Shown here: piece after piece, positions 1 to 12,360 of the stretch | Layout of the letters: every line of letters begins with the position of its first letter | Position numbering within the stretch: position 1 is the first letter of the stretch | Assembly (NCBI RefSeq): GCF_020509005.1 | Contig: NC_063018.1 | Location: forward strand, 1,550,001 to 1,614,000 | Direction of reading: 5' to 3' | Source of the DNA: Fulvia fulva | Taxonomy: Eukaryota; Ascomycota; Dothideomycetes; Mycosphaerellales; Mycosphaerellaceae | DNA: 64,000 bases | Position numbers and translations under genes: made by a program | Notes under the pieces: generated by a model | Told to the model about the DNA's origin: nothing | Database searches by the model: none | Seen by the model: only the letters and a program-made list of their open reading frames with translations

Positions 1-2900
1 TAGGCACGTATATAGCTCTTAATAAATCGTACGATACCTAGCTAGGTATAGTTACGAGCTACTAATTTATACGTCTTCTCGTCCCCTAAGTAACTAGCTA
101 CTATATAGTCGTAGAAAGCCTATACGATACGAGTACGTACCGGGATTTCACCTTTATCTAGATTGTCTTCTAACTCCGGAGGAACGAATAGGCTATAACT
201 ACTATATATATTCTTAATATATATTATACCTCTAACTAGGACTATATAACAGTTATCGATACGGTGCTTCCTTAGTAAGGTATATAGATCATCTCGTTCT
301 AGCTATTAAACGGCTTCCTTAGCCTCTAGTTACGTATAGAGTCCTTGAATAGCGGTCGTAAGCGGGGTTATAATAATATTATTATATACCGATAATACTC
401 TAGTAGATAATAGGTTTAGGATACGATCTAGGCCTAGTAACACCTAATACTACTATTAGTTTCGTAGATTGTCTAGGTCTCTAGGCTTCGGTAAGTCCTA
501 TTAACGTCGGGTTAAGCTATCTAGCTTAGTACCTTAAACTCCTAGCCTATAGACGATCTTAAAGAAGAACTACGAGAGAAACTCGGCCTAGCGAGCTTAT
601 CTACGGTTCAATTACTTTGTACTTATAAACTATTTAAGGTTCTTATAATCAGAGTATATAAGCGTCGGCTTGTCCTTAGATTCCGGGTCTAGTAGATTCT
701 TATAATTGTTAGTACCGTATTTGTTTATAGTTAGCTCCGGTCGCTTAACCTCGAAAGCTTTTATATTAGCTAGGAGCTCCTTATCGTAGATGTCGTAGTT
801 ATATTACTAGGGATCTATCTTCTTAGATATATAAGTAATAGGATGTAATACTCCTTACTCGTTACGTTATTAGAGTACTACTACTATTACGTAATCTAAG
901 ACATCTATTTCTAGAATAGTCTCTCGCCCTAGGTAGAAGTATTCTAAGGTAGGCGTATCGATAAATACTTACTTTAATAACTCGGACGCCTATTAATATA
1001 CTAGAGACTAGTCCTATAGGACATTCTTCCTCGTAAGCTTTGTTATAGACAAGTAGATCTTACTAAAATCCTTAATAAACCTACGGTAGAAGTTAGTAAA
1101 CCCTATAAACGACAAGATGTCGGTAATATTCGCGGGTATAGGCCAATTCTTAACGTATGAAATCATAGCTAGGTCTATCTTAATGCCCTTATTTGTGATA
1201 ATAATACCTAGATAAGTAGTCTCGTGTCTAAAGAACTCGTATTTGTTAATATCTAACTAGAGCCCGGCGGTATCTAGCTTTCGTAGAACCTTTAGGATAT
1301 ATTAAATATACTCTTCTCTTCTCTTACTAAAGACAAGTACGTTATTAAGGTAATATAACACGAAGTTATCTAGGAACTCCCTTAGTATACTGTTTATAAA
1401 TGTCTAAAACGTTCCTAGTATATTATATAGTCTAAAAGGTATAACTACGTACTTAAACTGCCTATATCTAGTAGTAAAGGCCGTTTTCTACTCGTCTCCT
1501 ACTATAATACGGATACGATTAAATGTAGCGATAACATCTAGCTTAGTAAACTATTACGCGCTAGTAATACGATCTAAAGTCTCTTTAAATAGTAGAGTCG
1601 GGTAGCGACTCTTTGTCGTAAGCGCGTTTAGAGCTCTATAGTCTACGTATACTCGTAGCCCTCTACCCGGCTTCTTAACTATTAGAATAGGTACTACTAC
1701 TAGTAATACGCTTCTCTAAATAAAACCTTTCTTAAGATAGTCGTCGATCTACTTCTTAATCACCTCGTTCTCTCGTATAGAGAAGGAGTATAGTCTTCGA
1801 AATAGCGGTATCTAACTATTCTTTAGCTTAATCTTATAGTCTACGCTAGGCCGTCGCGGTAGGACCTTATCTACTTCCTTACGGCTAAATAGCCTAGCTA
1901 TTTCCCTAAACTCTACTAGTAATAAAGGGATAGGATCCTAGTCTTTGTCCTTACCGTTTAGAAAACGTTAATAGTCGTTAGCTAGAATAGTAGAGGCGTT
2001 AAGTTACCGCTAGGTATAGTTACCCCGGGGCTCCTCCTATCTATCTATACTTTCCTAACTATTAGTATCTACTAATAACGCCGCGCTACCTTCTAGTACT
2101 AGCTTCGCTCTTATACCGAAAGCCTTTAGTATATACGCGGATAGCGGGTCTCGCGCGACTTACTTATTAGGATTTTCTTTTAGGTTAAACATCTATATTA
2201 TATATACTTTATAGCCCTTCCTCCGGCTTATACGCCGAAGTGCTTCTATATTAATAGGCTTAATATCGATCTCCGGCTCAGTCTCGACCTTTAGTTCTTT
2301 CTTCGTTCGACGCGCTAGGCGCTTAAGTGTTTTAATCCTATCGGCGGGTAGTAGCTAGCGGACGTAGTAAGACGGTTCCGGTTTATCGTAGGTATCGACG
2401 GTATGTCGTATTACTACCTTCGTCGTATACGTCTCCTATACTACCGTAGGTTCGTCTTTATCCTCTACGTAGGGTTTGGCGTAATTAGATAGAGCTTAAG
2501 GTCGCGAACTCTCTAGTACTAGTATCTCGGTCTAAAGGACGCCTCTTAGTATAGTACCCTTATTATTAATAGACTATACGTATACTAGTTTAGTTCCGAG
2601 TATATAGTTCTATCGATAATATAGTAAGAATAGGGTTATAGTTCCTAACGTATAGTAGAACATAGGTTAATACTCGTCGTACTAGGGACGGCCGAGGACT
2701 ATATCGTATTCTAGTAATACGTAGTAGCTAGACCTAGTCTCTACGTAGTTATCGATCTAAATCTATACCGTTATTCTATAAGTAATAAGGTTACTAGTAG
2801 GTCGCCTATCTACTAATATTAGCCCTAACGGATTAGGTAGCTATATTATATTAAGGTTATTCTTTTACGTAAAGTCGATATTAAAGTACGTAGAGTTAGT
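1..2900 (-). pseudogene. Ty3/gypsy retrotransposon pol, RIP-degraded, cut by the window edge
   Basis: Read on the minus strand, about 1900-1050 gives a Ty3/gypsy reverse transcriptase: a [27 protein letters not shown] block near 1570-1680, then the VLREFLD-NFV-YYL segment. The catalytic YLDD reads YLNN (1341-1352), both Asp codons having become Asn by G-to-A change. An RNase H/connection region follows toward position 600, and integrase would continue out of the window at position 1. Aspartic protease is expected around 2100-2800 but I could not place its motif with confidence. Frames are interrupted mainly by TAG, and CA/TG is nearly absent, the RIP signature. It is a dead copy; the Ty3/gypsy assignment is firm from the RT blocks, the exact limits are not. 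Confidence 0.85.
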
Positions 2901-4016
2901 ACTATTATTATAAAGGGTTTGAGTAGGGATCTTTCTTTTTACTATATATAGTATAACTAGATAAGAAGCTATTACCGGATTATATTTATCTATAGAGTAG
3001 TTTATAGCTAGTAGGGAGTATACTAATATACTTAAAACCTTGCCTCCCTTAGGAGGCCTATGTTTATATTTATACTTTTTCTCGTTTTCTTATAACTCTA
3101 ACTCGTACGGTCTACTACGTATTACGGTTACGTAGTAGACTAGGCGTTTCCCGCGCCGCCGGTATTATTAGCGTTACTACTATTACTACCGTTACGGCGG
3201 TGATTACTTAGGTTATAGCCTAGCGTAAATAGGCGGCGGGCGATATCTCGAAGGGGGTACTAATCGGTATCGACACGGCGGTGACCTTCTTATTCGTATT
3301 ATAAGCCCCGATTTTAATTAATATATTCCTAGGCGCGAGTAGTATTAAAAGATTAGATATACTAAAATGCCTAAGGTCGATCAGCCTACTTAGTCTTAGC
3401 GTTCGGGTTAGTATTATTACCGCTACTACTCGAAGCCGTATCCTTCCTATCGTCGTTACCCTTAGTACTCTTCTTATTACCTTAGGTCTTATTACTATTA
3501 CCGGTCTTACTATACTTAAGGTCGAACGCCTTAAACTTGTCCTTATAGTTATATAGCGTAGACACGACTTACTTAAGGCTTATATTGACTATGTCCTCGT
3601 TTAGAATACGGTTGTCGTAGCGCGAGTTTAACTTACGGAGTAGGAAGTCCTTCTCGGGTTTCTTTTCCTTCGCGCTGTTATTAAGGTTAACGATATCGGC
3701 GTTCTTACGGAAGGATAGGTAGAAGTTACTAAACTTCCCCTTATTACCCTACTATAGACTATAAAGCTTAGTTATAGTATTAGTATAGGTATTACGGGTA
3801 CCGTAGCGCCGGGCTAGATCTTCTATTATCTTATCTATAGAAGCGTACTAGGTAGTTGTACCTTCTATAGACTTAGTAGGACTAGGGTCTTTAAGTCGAT
3901 ATAGGTCTATATACCGTTCTTTAACTAGCTCTAGACGTTCTAAAGGGAGTTCTTTATAGTACGGTACCTCGAGGCTTAGAGCTTAGCTTCGGTAGTACGC
4001 TACTACTCTTAGAACT
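2900..4016 (-). pseudogene. Gypsy gag, 3' half (after the copia insertion)
   Basis: On the minus strand this carries the second half of a gypsy gag: a capsid-like stretch with FSNFYLSFRKNADI and EKDFLLRKLNSRYDNRIL around 3560-3760, followed by a basic Ser/Asn/Lys-rich tail. The first half lies at 9490-10560, on the other side of the copia element. The 5-bp sequence GAACT at 4012-4016 is repeated at 9490-9494 and marks the insertion point. Several in-frame TAG codons show it cannot be translated. Confidence 0.7.
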
Positions 4017-4250
4017 TATTAAATAGGTACGAGTTACGTAGTAGTAGAAGACGGCGGATTATATAAAAGACGAAGAAGGACCTATTAGGATAGCGTGTAT
4101 CTATATATAGTATCGCCGGTATTAGTATAGGTAGATGCTAGGTGTCCGGATGTTTACTAGCCTATAGGCTAGCAAACCCTAATCACGTGATCTCGTTATA
4201 TAACACACCTACACCTATATACTTGTCCTACGGCCTATATGTTCTTAACA
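4017..4250 (-). repeat. Copia-1 3' LTR
   Basis: This 234-bp LTR matches 9256-9489 over its length with scattered C/T and G/A differences, as RIP would give. In element orientation it begins TGTTAAGAAC. Its left flank is the target duplicate GAACT (4012-4016). Confidence 0.88.
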
Positions 4251-7200
4251 CTCCTACTTAGGCCACATAGTCTCCTACAATCCCTTTACGTAAGCTAGAG
4301 CTACCTTATAAAGTTTTAGAACTACTAGCTATTAAGGGGCTTTATTAACCTATTAGTAGCTATGTCCTTTATATAGTAGTAGTCTACTACAATCTTCTTC
4401 TACTACTAGAGATATCTAATATAGTTATATATAACATCAATATGCTTTGACCTTTTATATATATAGGCATCTTTAATAAGTGTTAAAGCGGCTTAGTTGT
4501 TACCTATAAGCTTGACTAGCCTTAGCTCGTTAACAGTGCCCCTCCTTGCCCTTATACTCGGCTAGAAAGAGCTCTTTCCCACTAGTTCTAGGCACCCTAT
4601 TTCCCTAAGGACAGTAGCAAGAAATTGTGACTACTTTGCGGCTGCGTTTATAGCTATGAACTTAGCTTCTATTATTAATGTTGTAATAGACTTCTGCTTC
4701 CTACTTATCTAGGACATAGGTGATCTATAAAGGAACCACACGTATCCTAGAATTGAGACTCTATCCACTTTGTCTATAGCGTAGTCAGAGTCCGAGTATC
4801 CCTAGAGATTGCCCCCTCCCTTTCTATATATAAGACCTAGGTCTAGGTACGACCGTAGGTATCGGGAGAGCTTCTTTAAAGCCTTTATATACTACTACGA
4901 GGGATCAGCAATATATAAGCTAATTCTTCTAAGGGGGAATGCTAAGTCTGGCCTTGTTATTGTTATTGGCCACATCTAGGTACTATTATAGCTCTAGTAA
5001 TCCTGTTTGTTACACCTCTTATCTATAGGTACCGTAGGTACTAAGTGCTCGTATCTCTCTATAGGTGAGTAGGTTAGCGTAGCCTTCTCTCTAGCTATGT
5101 TCATCTTGGCTAAGTTAGCGTGGACATAGTGTCCTTAATTAAGCTTTAAAGTGCCTTAGGACCTGTCTCTTATAATCCTTATTCTAAGGATCTTCGTAGG
5201 TTCACTAAGATCTTTAATCTTAAACACTTTTCTAAGCTTAGCCTTAAACTACTAAACATCTGATAGCTTCGGAGCTATAATAGGTATGTTATCTATATAG
5301 GTAAGGACTATAAGGTCTCTATCCGTATAGACAAGTAGGTATAGATCTACCTAGGACTAGGTAAATCTAATCTTCTCTCGCTTCGTAACATAGAGCTTGT
5401 TCTAGTCTCTAGCTGCTTGCTTAAGCCTATAAAGGCTTCGTAGGACCTTAAACACTATGTTTAGAGGTGCTTCAACTCCTAGGGGTAGGATTATATAGAT
5501 GTCTTTAAGGAGGCTACTTTAGGTAAAAGCATTATTCATATCTACTAGGTGTATCTCGAGATCTCTCTTATATACTACTGCTATGAATACTCGGAGAGTA
5601 TTATGTCTAATAGTAGGTATAAAGGTCTCTTCGAAGTCAACCCTATATTTCTATAAAAACCCTCTTATAACTAGTCTTGCCTTAAACTTCTTAATAGCTC
5701 TACTAATCATTCTTTTTATATCAAAGACCTACCTAGAAGTAATTAGATTCGTACCCTTTGGCGGTATAACTACTTCCTAGGTGTTGTTGCTTACTAAGGT
5801 AATAAGTTCGTTCTCGATTGCCTCTCTCTATATATATCCCTATTCGGGGTCTCCTACGGCTACCTTATAGGACTTTAGGATTAGCACTTCCTACTAATAG
5901 GCTATGGCCTGCCTAATAGCAGCAAATGTATGTTCTTCTACGTCGTTTAGAATCTCCTCTACCTAGCTTATTATAGGGTCTAGATAGAACATCTAGGCGA
6001 TAAGAGCCTTATAGTGTTTAGCCTTATACTCTTTAGAGTTATTATCTCCGTCCCCCCTTAACCTCTTGTTACCTATAATCTGAGGTGGCGCTAGGTGTTT
6101 AGATAGGTCGAACTAAACGATATCTTCTTTTTCTTTTATTAGAGTACCCTAATCTCTAAACTTCTAGTATTCCCTAATGTCCTTTAGGGGAGGGGGAAGT
6201 TATATAGACAGCGGTTGCTATAGTGTTAATGACTCGGGTAGGTTCTGTATAGATCTACCGTTATCGGCCTTCGACAGTAGTAAAACCGCCTCAATATTTT
6301 CTCCTAGCCTTCGTAACGGTGTTTCTAATAATCCCCTATCGGAAAATTTCGCCCTAAAGGGCTTCCTCCTAATAGGATTGCGCTATAGCGCTCGACTCGG
6401 CTAGTTAGTAAAGGTGATACTAAGATCTATATCTCCCCCCTTCTTATTCTTAAACTAGTCGACGTGACTATACGCTTTTATAGCTTTTATGTCGGGATCC
6501 TAGAACAGCTATTGTTCTGTAGTGTTTTCTAAGTAGCCTATAAACACGGCTTCTTTTCCTCGGTTCATTAACTTGTCTCTCCTTAAGCCTTGAGGTTGGG
6601 CTCTTAGGTCTCTATAGACTATAGCTTTGTATCCCTAGACGCGGAAATAGTCGACTAACGGTACTTAGCTAGTAAAGGCTTCTTCTAGTAAAAGAGCAAT
6701 ACTATTAATGATCGGACTATTAGGCAGTCTGTTTCTAATCATAGTCTATGCTTATAAAGCTTCTAGCTAGAACTTAACTAGTATACTAGAGTCTTTAAGT
6801 ATAGCCCGGACTATGTTCTTAGAGGCTTGAATTGACCTTTCTACAGGTCTATTCTAAAGAGAGTTGTAGGCATTAGTTGTGTCTATCTAAGTGCTAAACT
6901 CCTTCTCCTACTCTTTTAGCAAGGCGAGAATTTCCTTTGTACTATTACTACGGATCGTAGACAGAAAGCACCTTGACTACCGTTCTGCCTAGACCTTCTA
7001 ATCCCGTAGGGCTATAGGAGCGTCGCTCCTAGCCTTCAAAGGGATTACCCACTTCTTCCTAGAGAAGTTGTCTACAATCTCAAGCCAATATTTATATCCT
7101 AGCCTAGAGACTGCGCCCTAAAAAGGCCTATAGATGTCAATAGAGATGAGGGCCAGCCTCTCCCCTTTCCTCTCTATAGTAGGTCCTTTGAACTTCCTTA

Positions 7201-7500
7201 TGTTTATAAGGGAGCAGACCTTGCAATTCTAGTGTTTAGAAGGAATAGGAATAGGATCTTTCTTATTAGTAACTCTATATAGGTTTCTTAGTAGTCCCTT
7301 ACTAAGGTGTACACATCTTCTATACTATAGCTCCTACTAATCTTCGGACTTAGTATTAGCTATAGCGGTACCGTCACGTTCTTAAGAGAGTATACTAGTA
7401 TACTATAGCTTAAGAATTTCCGAGATCGAGTAGATAAACGGTACTCCTCCTCGAAGTTTGGTCTAGACAACGGGTTTACTAGACAAGGATTTTAGGGTGA
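4251..7500 (-). pseudogene. Copia-1 pol (integrase, RT, RNase H), degraded
   Basis: Read on the minus strand. The RT catalytic motif YVDD reads YIDN (5288-5299), followed by IPIIAPKLS as in copia RTs. Around 5580-5720 the antisense of a copia RT start (LVTRGF-type block, FVPIVRQ-type block) is recognisable by comparison with the better preserved copia-2 at 42.5 kb. Integrase should lie near 6500-7450. The active-site Asp-to-Asn change and many TAG codons make it non-functional. Confidence 0.78.
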
Positions 7501-7699
7501 AACTGGGTAGTTAGACAGCAAACTGTTAGCTAAACTAATTCTACGAAACAAGACTAACTCTAAGGCCAGGAACAAACAGGACATTTTCTAAGACAATTTG
7601 CTTTCTAGAAGGACTACCTATTACTGCACTTCCTATATATATAGCTTATAGATAGCCACCCCTAACCTTGATCCACTTCCTCTTTTGAAGAGGCTTTAG

Positions 7700-8806
7700 T
7701 GTCCTAAATAGTAAATCTTAGTTAGTTATATATAATGATGTATAAGAGTCAAGTAACTACTCGGACGAGGGGTACTTGCCTTTGGCTTCTATAGTAGAAT
7801 AGGCAACCTTATCAACATCATCATCTTCTAATAGTATCTCAGAGTCTAATACGTCTTCCTAGGTCGTATAGGCCCTTATAGGCTTACTAGAGGAGGCCTT
7901 TGGCTTGCGGCTCTCCTTTATCTACTTTATAAGGTCCGTTATTACCTTAAGGACATTATAAAGGTTTAGTAATAATGACCTCCTACGAGGTGGTAACGGT
8001 TATCTCTTAGTAGGGTAGGTAACCCTAGCTGGTTTGTCCTTGTTCCTAACAGCCTACTAAGCTACAGAAAGGTGTAGGCACTTGCTTATAAAATGGTCAC
8101 TATTATAGAGATAGCACGTAAGCTTGCCCTAGAAACCCTTCTTAGCGAACATAGCTATCCCTTAATAAATCATTGATTCTTGCTTCTCCCTAAGGATTGT
8201 AAGAATATCTTATAGTGAGAGATTCACCTAGGCATCAATTGTATCGCGAATTGAGCCAAATGAGTCTAGTAGAGCTACTAAGAGTTGCTAGATCTTTCTG
8301 TCCTTAGTCTTAATGTCTTAGAACTAAGGCGAGATTGAAATAGCCCTCCTTATAGTTGAGCTAAGCTCCTACTAGGCGTCATCTATTGACTAGTCCTCTA
8401 TTATCACGAAATTGGTATATTGCTAAAGCAAACTTCTTCTAGTAGCGAGAAGTCTTCTCTTATATTTGGCTTCAGCCCATTCCTATAACTCCTTTGTATA
8501 CCGGATCTCGTATATTATCTCTTAGTTATCTGTCGATAGATAGATATACATCTTATATAGGGCCGTTACATTATGCCGTCTGTACGATGCTTTCCTTATC
8601 ACTTGATCTAAAGGAAGGGATGACTCCGATAATATAGAGGGTGTCGCTAGGGTTATAGCGGGAATGTCCGTAATAATGTCCTCGAGGACCTAGTCAACCT
8701 GCTTTAATACTAGGTATATTCTTATTAGCTTGAACTATGTTTCGTAGTTCTCTCTTATTAGAAGAGGTGCTGCTCTCTTTCTTATAAACCTAGTCTCGTT
8801 CTCCAT
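7700..8806 (-). pseudogene. Copia-1 gag, degraded
   Basis: The minus-strand start ATG is at 8806-8804, giving MENETRF and then LIRENYET-stop-FKLIRIYLVL, the start of a fungal copia gag (the stop replaces Trp or Gln). A CCHC zinc knuckle sits at 8078-8116 but reads C-Y-L-Y-N-S-D-H-F-I-S-K-C, so its second Cys has become Tyr by G-to-A mutation. Several further TAG codons interrupt the frame. Confidence 0.75.
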
Positions 8807-9240
8807 TTTTGTAAGTTAAGGGACAGGTTAGCTACCCTTAGGTAATAGGATATATTCGGTCGTACGCGATCGGATCGAAATAGGATAAACCGAACGCGAG
8901 GTTAATGTTAGTACTAAGACACTATAGCGTAACTCTCTTAGTAGAGGGGGTTTCTAAGACACTACGGCTCTCTTAGAATGAACAGTTAGTCGATACGAAC
9001 GCGATGTCCGGAGAGCGACTCTTCTTAGTAAGCTCGCCTACTTGTCTAAGGTATTAGTATAGGCTCCCTAACTCGGAGTCTAATAGTGCCTCACTAGGCT
9101 CTTTCACGTCTTATATACACCTATAGCACGGCTATAGCTTCCTATATAATACGGGTGCGGCCTCTAGTCTACCTTCCTTTTGTTCTAAAGAGGAATAACT
9201 CTAATACGACTTTGTCGAGGGTGAAATACCGAGTTACTAA

Positions 9241-9255
9241 CCCGGGCTTATAACC
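9241..9255 (-). other. Copia-1 primer binding site (half initiator-Met tRNA)
   Basis: Directly inside the 5' LTR the minus strand reads GGTTATAAGCCCGGG. If the A in TAAG is a RIP change from G, it reads GGTTATGAGCCC, complementary to the anticodon stem-loop of initiator tRNA-Met (GGGCUCAUAACC). Internal, half-tRNA priming is established for Drosophila copia and relatives. The same site abuts both other copia LTRs here (11546-11560 and 37072 onward). Confidence 0.7.
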
Positions 9256-9489
9256 TATTAAACAGGTACGAGTTGCGTAGTAGTAGAAGACGGCGGATTA
9301 TATAAAAGACGAAGAAGGACCTAATAGGATAGCGTGTATCTATATATAGTATCGCCGGTGTTAGTATAGGTAGATACTAGGTGTCCGGATGTTTACTAGC
9401 CTATAGGCTAGTAAACCCTAATCACGTAATCTCGTTACATAACACACCTATACCTATATACTTGTCCTACGGCCTATATGTTCTTAATA
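9256..9489 (-). repeat. Copia-1 5' LTR
   Basis: This is the partner of 4017-4250, of equal length (234 bp). It is followed on the plus strand by the GAACT target duplicate (9490-9494). Differences from its partner are transitions consistent with RIP. Confidence 0.88.
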
Positions 9490-10560
9490 GAACTTAATAT
9501 CGTCGCTCTTTAGGTCGAACTTAGTAGGGGCCTTTAGCTCGTTAGAGGACTTGATACTAGTAGTTATATCGGCGTCGTAAGTCGTATATACGGAGATAGG
9601 GTTACTATCTAAGTCGGTACTCGGGCGATTCTTCCTACCCTTACGACTACCGTCCTTACGGCTATTCTTACGGCCCTTATTACCGTCGTCCTCGTCGTCT
9701 AATAAGTCCGATAAATCCGGGTCTAACTTCTTCTTATTAGGCTTACCTCTATTTTACCGACGCTCTAGTAACTCTTTAGACTCGGTTCGCTAAGGTAGTA
9801 GGTCTTACTTTTCCTTAGACTAGCTACGGTCTATCTCTTACTTCTTAAGCTTAGTAATACGCTTCTCGGCTACTACGAGCTTAGTCTCGGTCTCTACTAG
9901 CTTACCCTACGCTACCTTATACTACGTACGATACACCTTCGTTATATCTTTAGCCCTTATAAGCTCGTCTAGGTCGATAACAATAGTATTATCGCGCTTA
10001 GCGAGCTCCTCCTTTAGTCGCGTAACCTCCTTTTCTAGGGACTGTCTAGTCGCCTATTCCGTATCGATTATATCCTCGAGTCGGTCTATCTAGTCCTTAG
10101 TATCTTACGCCTTACGGAGGTTAATACGGTTAGCTATATCGAGCGTAGTATTAAGTTTATACGTACGTCGGTAATCGGACTCGATATTTTAGAGGATCTT
10201 ATAGATCTACTAGGGATAGTTATAAACCGTCTTCTTGAACTTGTCTATATTAAACCCGTTTAACGAGTCGAAGGCTTCCTAGAAGTTGTCGATAGTAACC
10301 CTCCTCTTCCTCGGTACCTTAGTACCCTTATCTTCTATCTTATCCTCGATAAACTCCGCCCTATATAGGTTAGCTAAGTTTAGCTCTATCTCGACCTCCT
10401 CTTCCTTAATCGCCTTGAGTTAGTCGAATACCTTCTTATACTACTTACGGTACTAGTTACTCTCGTCGAGAAGCCTATTTACGATATCCTCTTTACGTCC
10501 TTAAGTCTCTATCGCCGGGTTCGCGCTATCGTTATCGGGTAGATCGGATAGTAGGGTAAA
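9490..10560 (-). pseudogene. Gypsy gag, 5' half, coiled-coil rich
   Basis: Minus-strand translation gives a highly charged protein with heptad-like segments (ATRQSLEKEVTRLKEELAKR near 9990-10060, then KLVETETKLVVAEKRITKLK) and an acidic DPDLSDLLDDEDDG stretch. It breaks off at the copia insertion (9490-9494) and resumes at 4011. Stops are mainly TAG, at positions that are plausibly Gln or Trp. The assignment to the gypsy element rests on co-linearity with its pol and on the shared target duplication. Confidence 0.68.
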
Positions 10561-10989
10561 GAAGGATAATCTATTAAGGGACGCGCAATAAACGCGTCTA
10601 TAAGTATTCTCTATACTTACGCCTAGTACGCCGGTACCGGTTTATCTCGCTATTATAACTATATTGGCTATAATCTACTTTAAGGTACGACTTAGCGAGT
10701 ACGATACCTAATCTTAGCACTTCCTCGTATACTATCGCGGTTTCTCTATAATCTCCTAAATATAGCTTCTCGTGTCTCTCTATACGTTAGTAATAATCTA
10801 TTCGAAGTATTATAAGTAGGTATAAGTACGTATTTAGGTAAGGTATAAGTCGAATAGATGTTCTATCTAAGGGAGGCGCGGAGGGCGCGAGAGTTATATA
10901 TAGGCGCTAAGCCGCTAGTCGGATTAGTCAGCGGGCGCGAGGTCTAGGCACGTGCCCGCGGGTTTAAGTAAATGTACGCCGGTACGGTA
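10561..10989. other. Leader/LTR-like DNA of the gypsy element, no gene
   Basis: This is RIP-type sequence upstream of the gypsy gag with a GC-richer stretch at 10860-10970. By position it should hold the gypsy leader and 5' LTR, but the partner LTR is outside the window so the limits cannot be set. No reading frame is recognisable. Confidence 0.4.
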
Positions 10990-11795
10990 ATAGTATACTA
11001 ATTAGCTCTCTATCTTATATCTCTAGAGGTTAAACTATCTCTTCTAATTATCTCTCCTAAGAATTAGGATTTTGCCTCCCTTCTAATCTATCTTATCTTA
11101 GTATAAATCTATAATAGATTAGATATAATAAAACAAGGTGGATATGTTTTAAAGTAGTAGCTTAGATCCTACTAAGGCTTCTAGTATAGAATAGGAAAGT
11201 TCGTAGGTATAGATACTAAGGCCTACTTAGTAAAGTAAAGAAGAAGCGGTATAAGGTCTCGGGGCTAGGACATAGGGCTATCTCTCCTAGTAGAGCTTCA
11301 AATGACTTACTTAAAGTCCTTCTTAATAGTATCTCGATGTAGTTCTACCTATAGAGTATCTTTAAGGTATTGGCTTTAAGTAAGCCGTATAGAGTCCTTA
11401 TCTAGGTTACCTATTACTTAGTATCAAACTAAGCTCCTTAATAGGATAGACGGGGTAGACTTCTAATTCCTAGATGTTTTCTACTACGGCAGTAAGGGAT
11501 ATAAGTAATCTATCCTGATATAGGTTGCTCTTATTTCTATATAAACCCGGGCTTATAATCTATTAAATAGGTACGGATTAATAGTAGCGGAGTAGAGTAA
11601 GAGATTAATCTTTAACTAACTAATAGTACGAGTATATAGCAATATATTAGGAACTAATATGTTAATTATATTAGATGTCTATCTAAGCTAAAGGGGAGAG
11701 AAGGTATCTCCCTATAAGCTAAGTTATCGTAGATACCTTAGGCTACTAGATTACTTCCTAATTATTAACTCCCTTTAAGATGCTATATCTTAATA
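10990..11795 (-). mobile_element. Truncated copia element: 5' LTR plus about 570 bp of leader
   Basis: The minus strand matches the first about 800 bp of copia-2 (36,837-37,640): LTR at 11561-11795 (235 bp), half-tRNA binding site at 11546-11560, then leader sequence ending abruptly near 10,990 at the point matching about 37,630 in copia-2. No coding part or second LTR remains. Heavily RIP-mutated. Confidence 0.8.
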
Positions 11796-12360
11796 CTTAG
11801 CTTCCTTCCGAGCCTATCTACGAGTAAATATATAGTATCGTTAATCTCGTTTAAGAGCCGCTTCTATAGGGTCCGTATTAGCTTATTCTACCTCCTAATT
11901 AAGCTAAATATTACGCTTAAAGCGCTACTAAGGTAAATTAACAAAGGGTAGCTTATTAGGTGTATCGAATATATCTAGATAGAAGGTAGATTCGGAGGGG
12001 AATTCTAAGGAATACAGGGTAAGGATAAAGATATATAGATAGAAGATAACGGTGGTAAGGTAAATATAAGCGGTAACTATTACTATTACTATTACCTCTA
12101 CTATAGAGCTACCCTTATAGTATTTATATTATTCTTAAGGAGTAGATTCTCTAATCTACGGGCCTATTGTATTCGAAGTTATCCGGTCGCCTATATTAAA
12201 AAACGCGCGACCTTATATATTACCTAATATTAGTTAGATCGACTTCGTTATTACGGTATATTTAAGCGTAGGTCTCGCGCTTTATTTTAAGCTAACGTAG
12301 ACGTTATCTAAAGGTGTATTAATGTTGTAGTGAAGGCCGTGTGTTTCTTTATAAGGAGCT
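11796..12360. other. RIP-degraded repeat DNA, unassigned
   Basis: Low CA/TG, high TA and CTAG, and a run of TAC/TAT triplets near 12,070-12,100 that could be a decayed gag tail. No frame or boundary can be supported. Base composition returns to host-like at about 12,300-12,360, the edge of the transposon block. Confidence 0.5.

Larger units (their letters stand above)
4017..9489 (-). mobile_element. Complete Ty1/copia LTR retrotransposon, RIP-degraded, nested in gypsy gag
   Basis: Two 234-bp direct repeats (4017-4250 and 9256-9489) bound the element and GAACT flanks both sides as a 5-bp target duplication. LTRs start TGTTAAGAAC and end TATTTAACA-like in element orientation, with terminal TG/CA partly changed to TA. 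A primer binding site (9241-9255) abuts the 5' LTR, and a purine tract reading AAGTAGGAG abuts the 3' LTR (4251-4259 on the plus strand). The order gag, integrase, RT/RNase H on the minus strand is that of Ty1/copia. CA/TG depletion and many in-frame TAG codons mean it is inactive. Confidence 0.88.
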
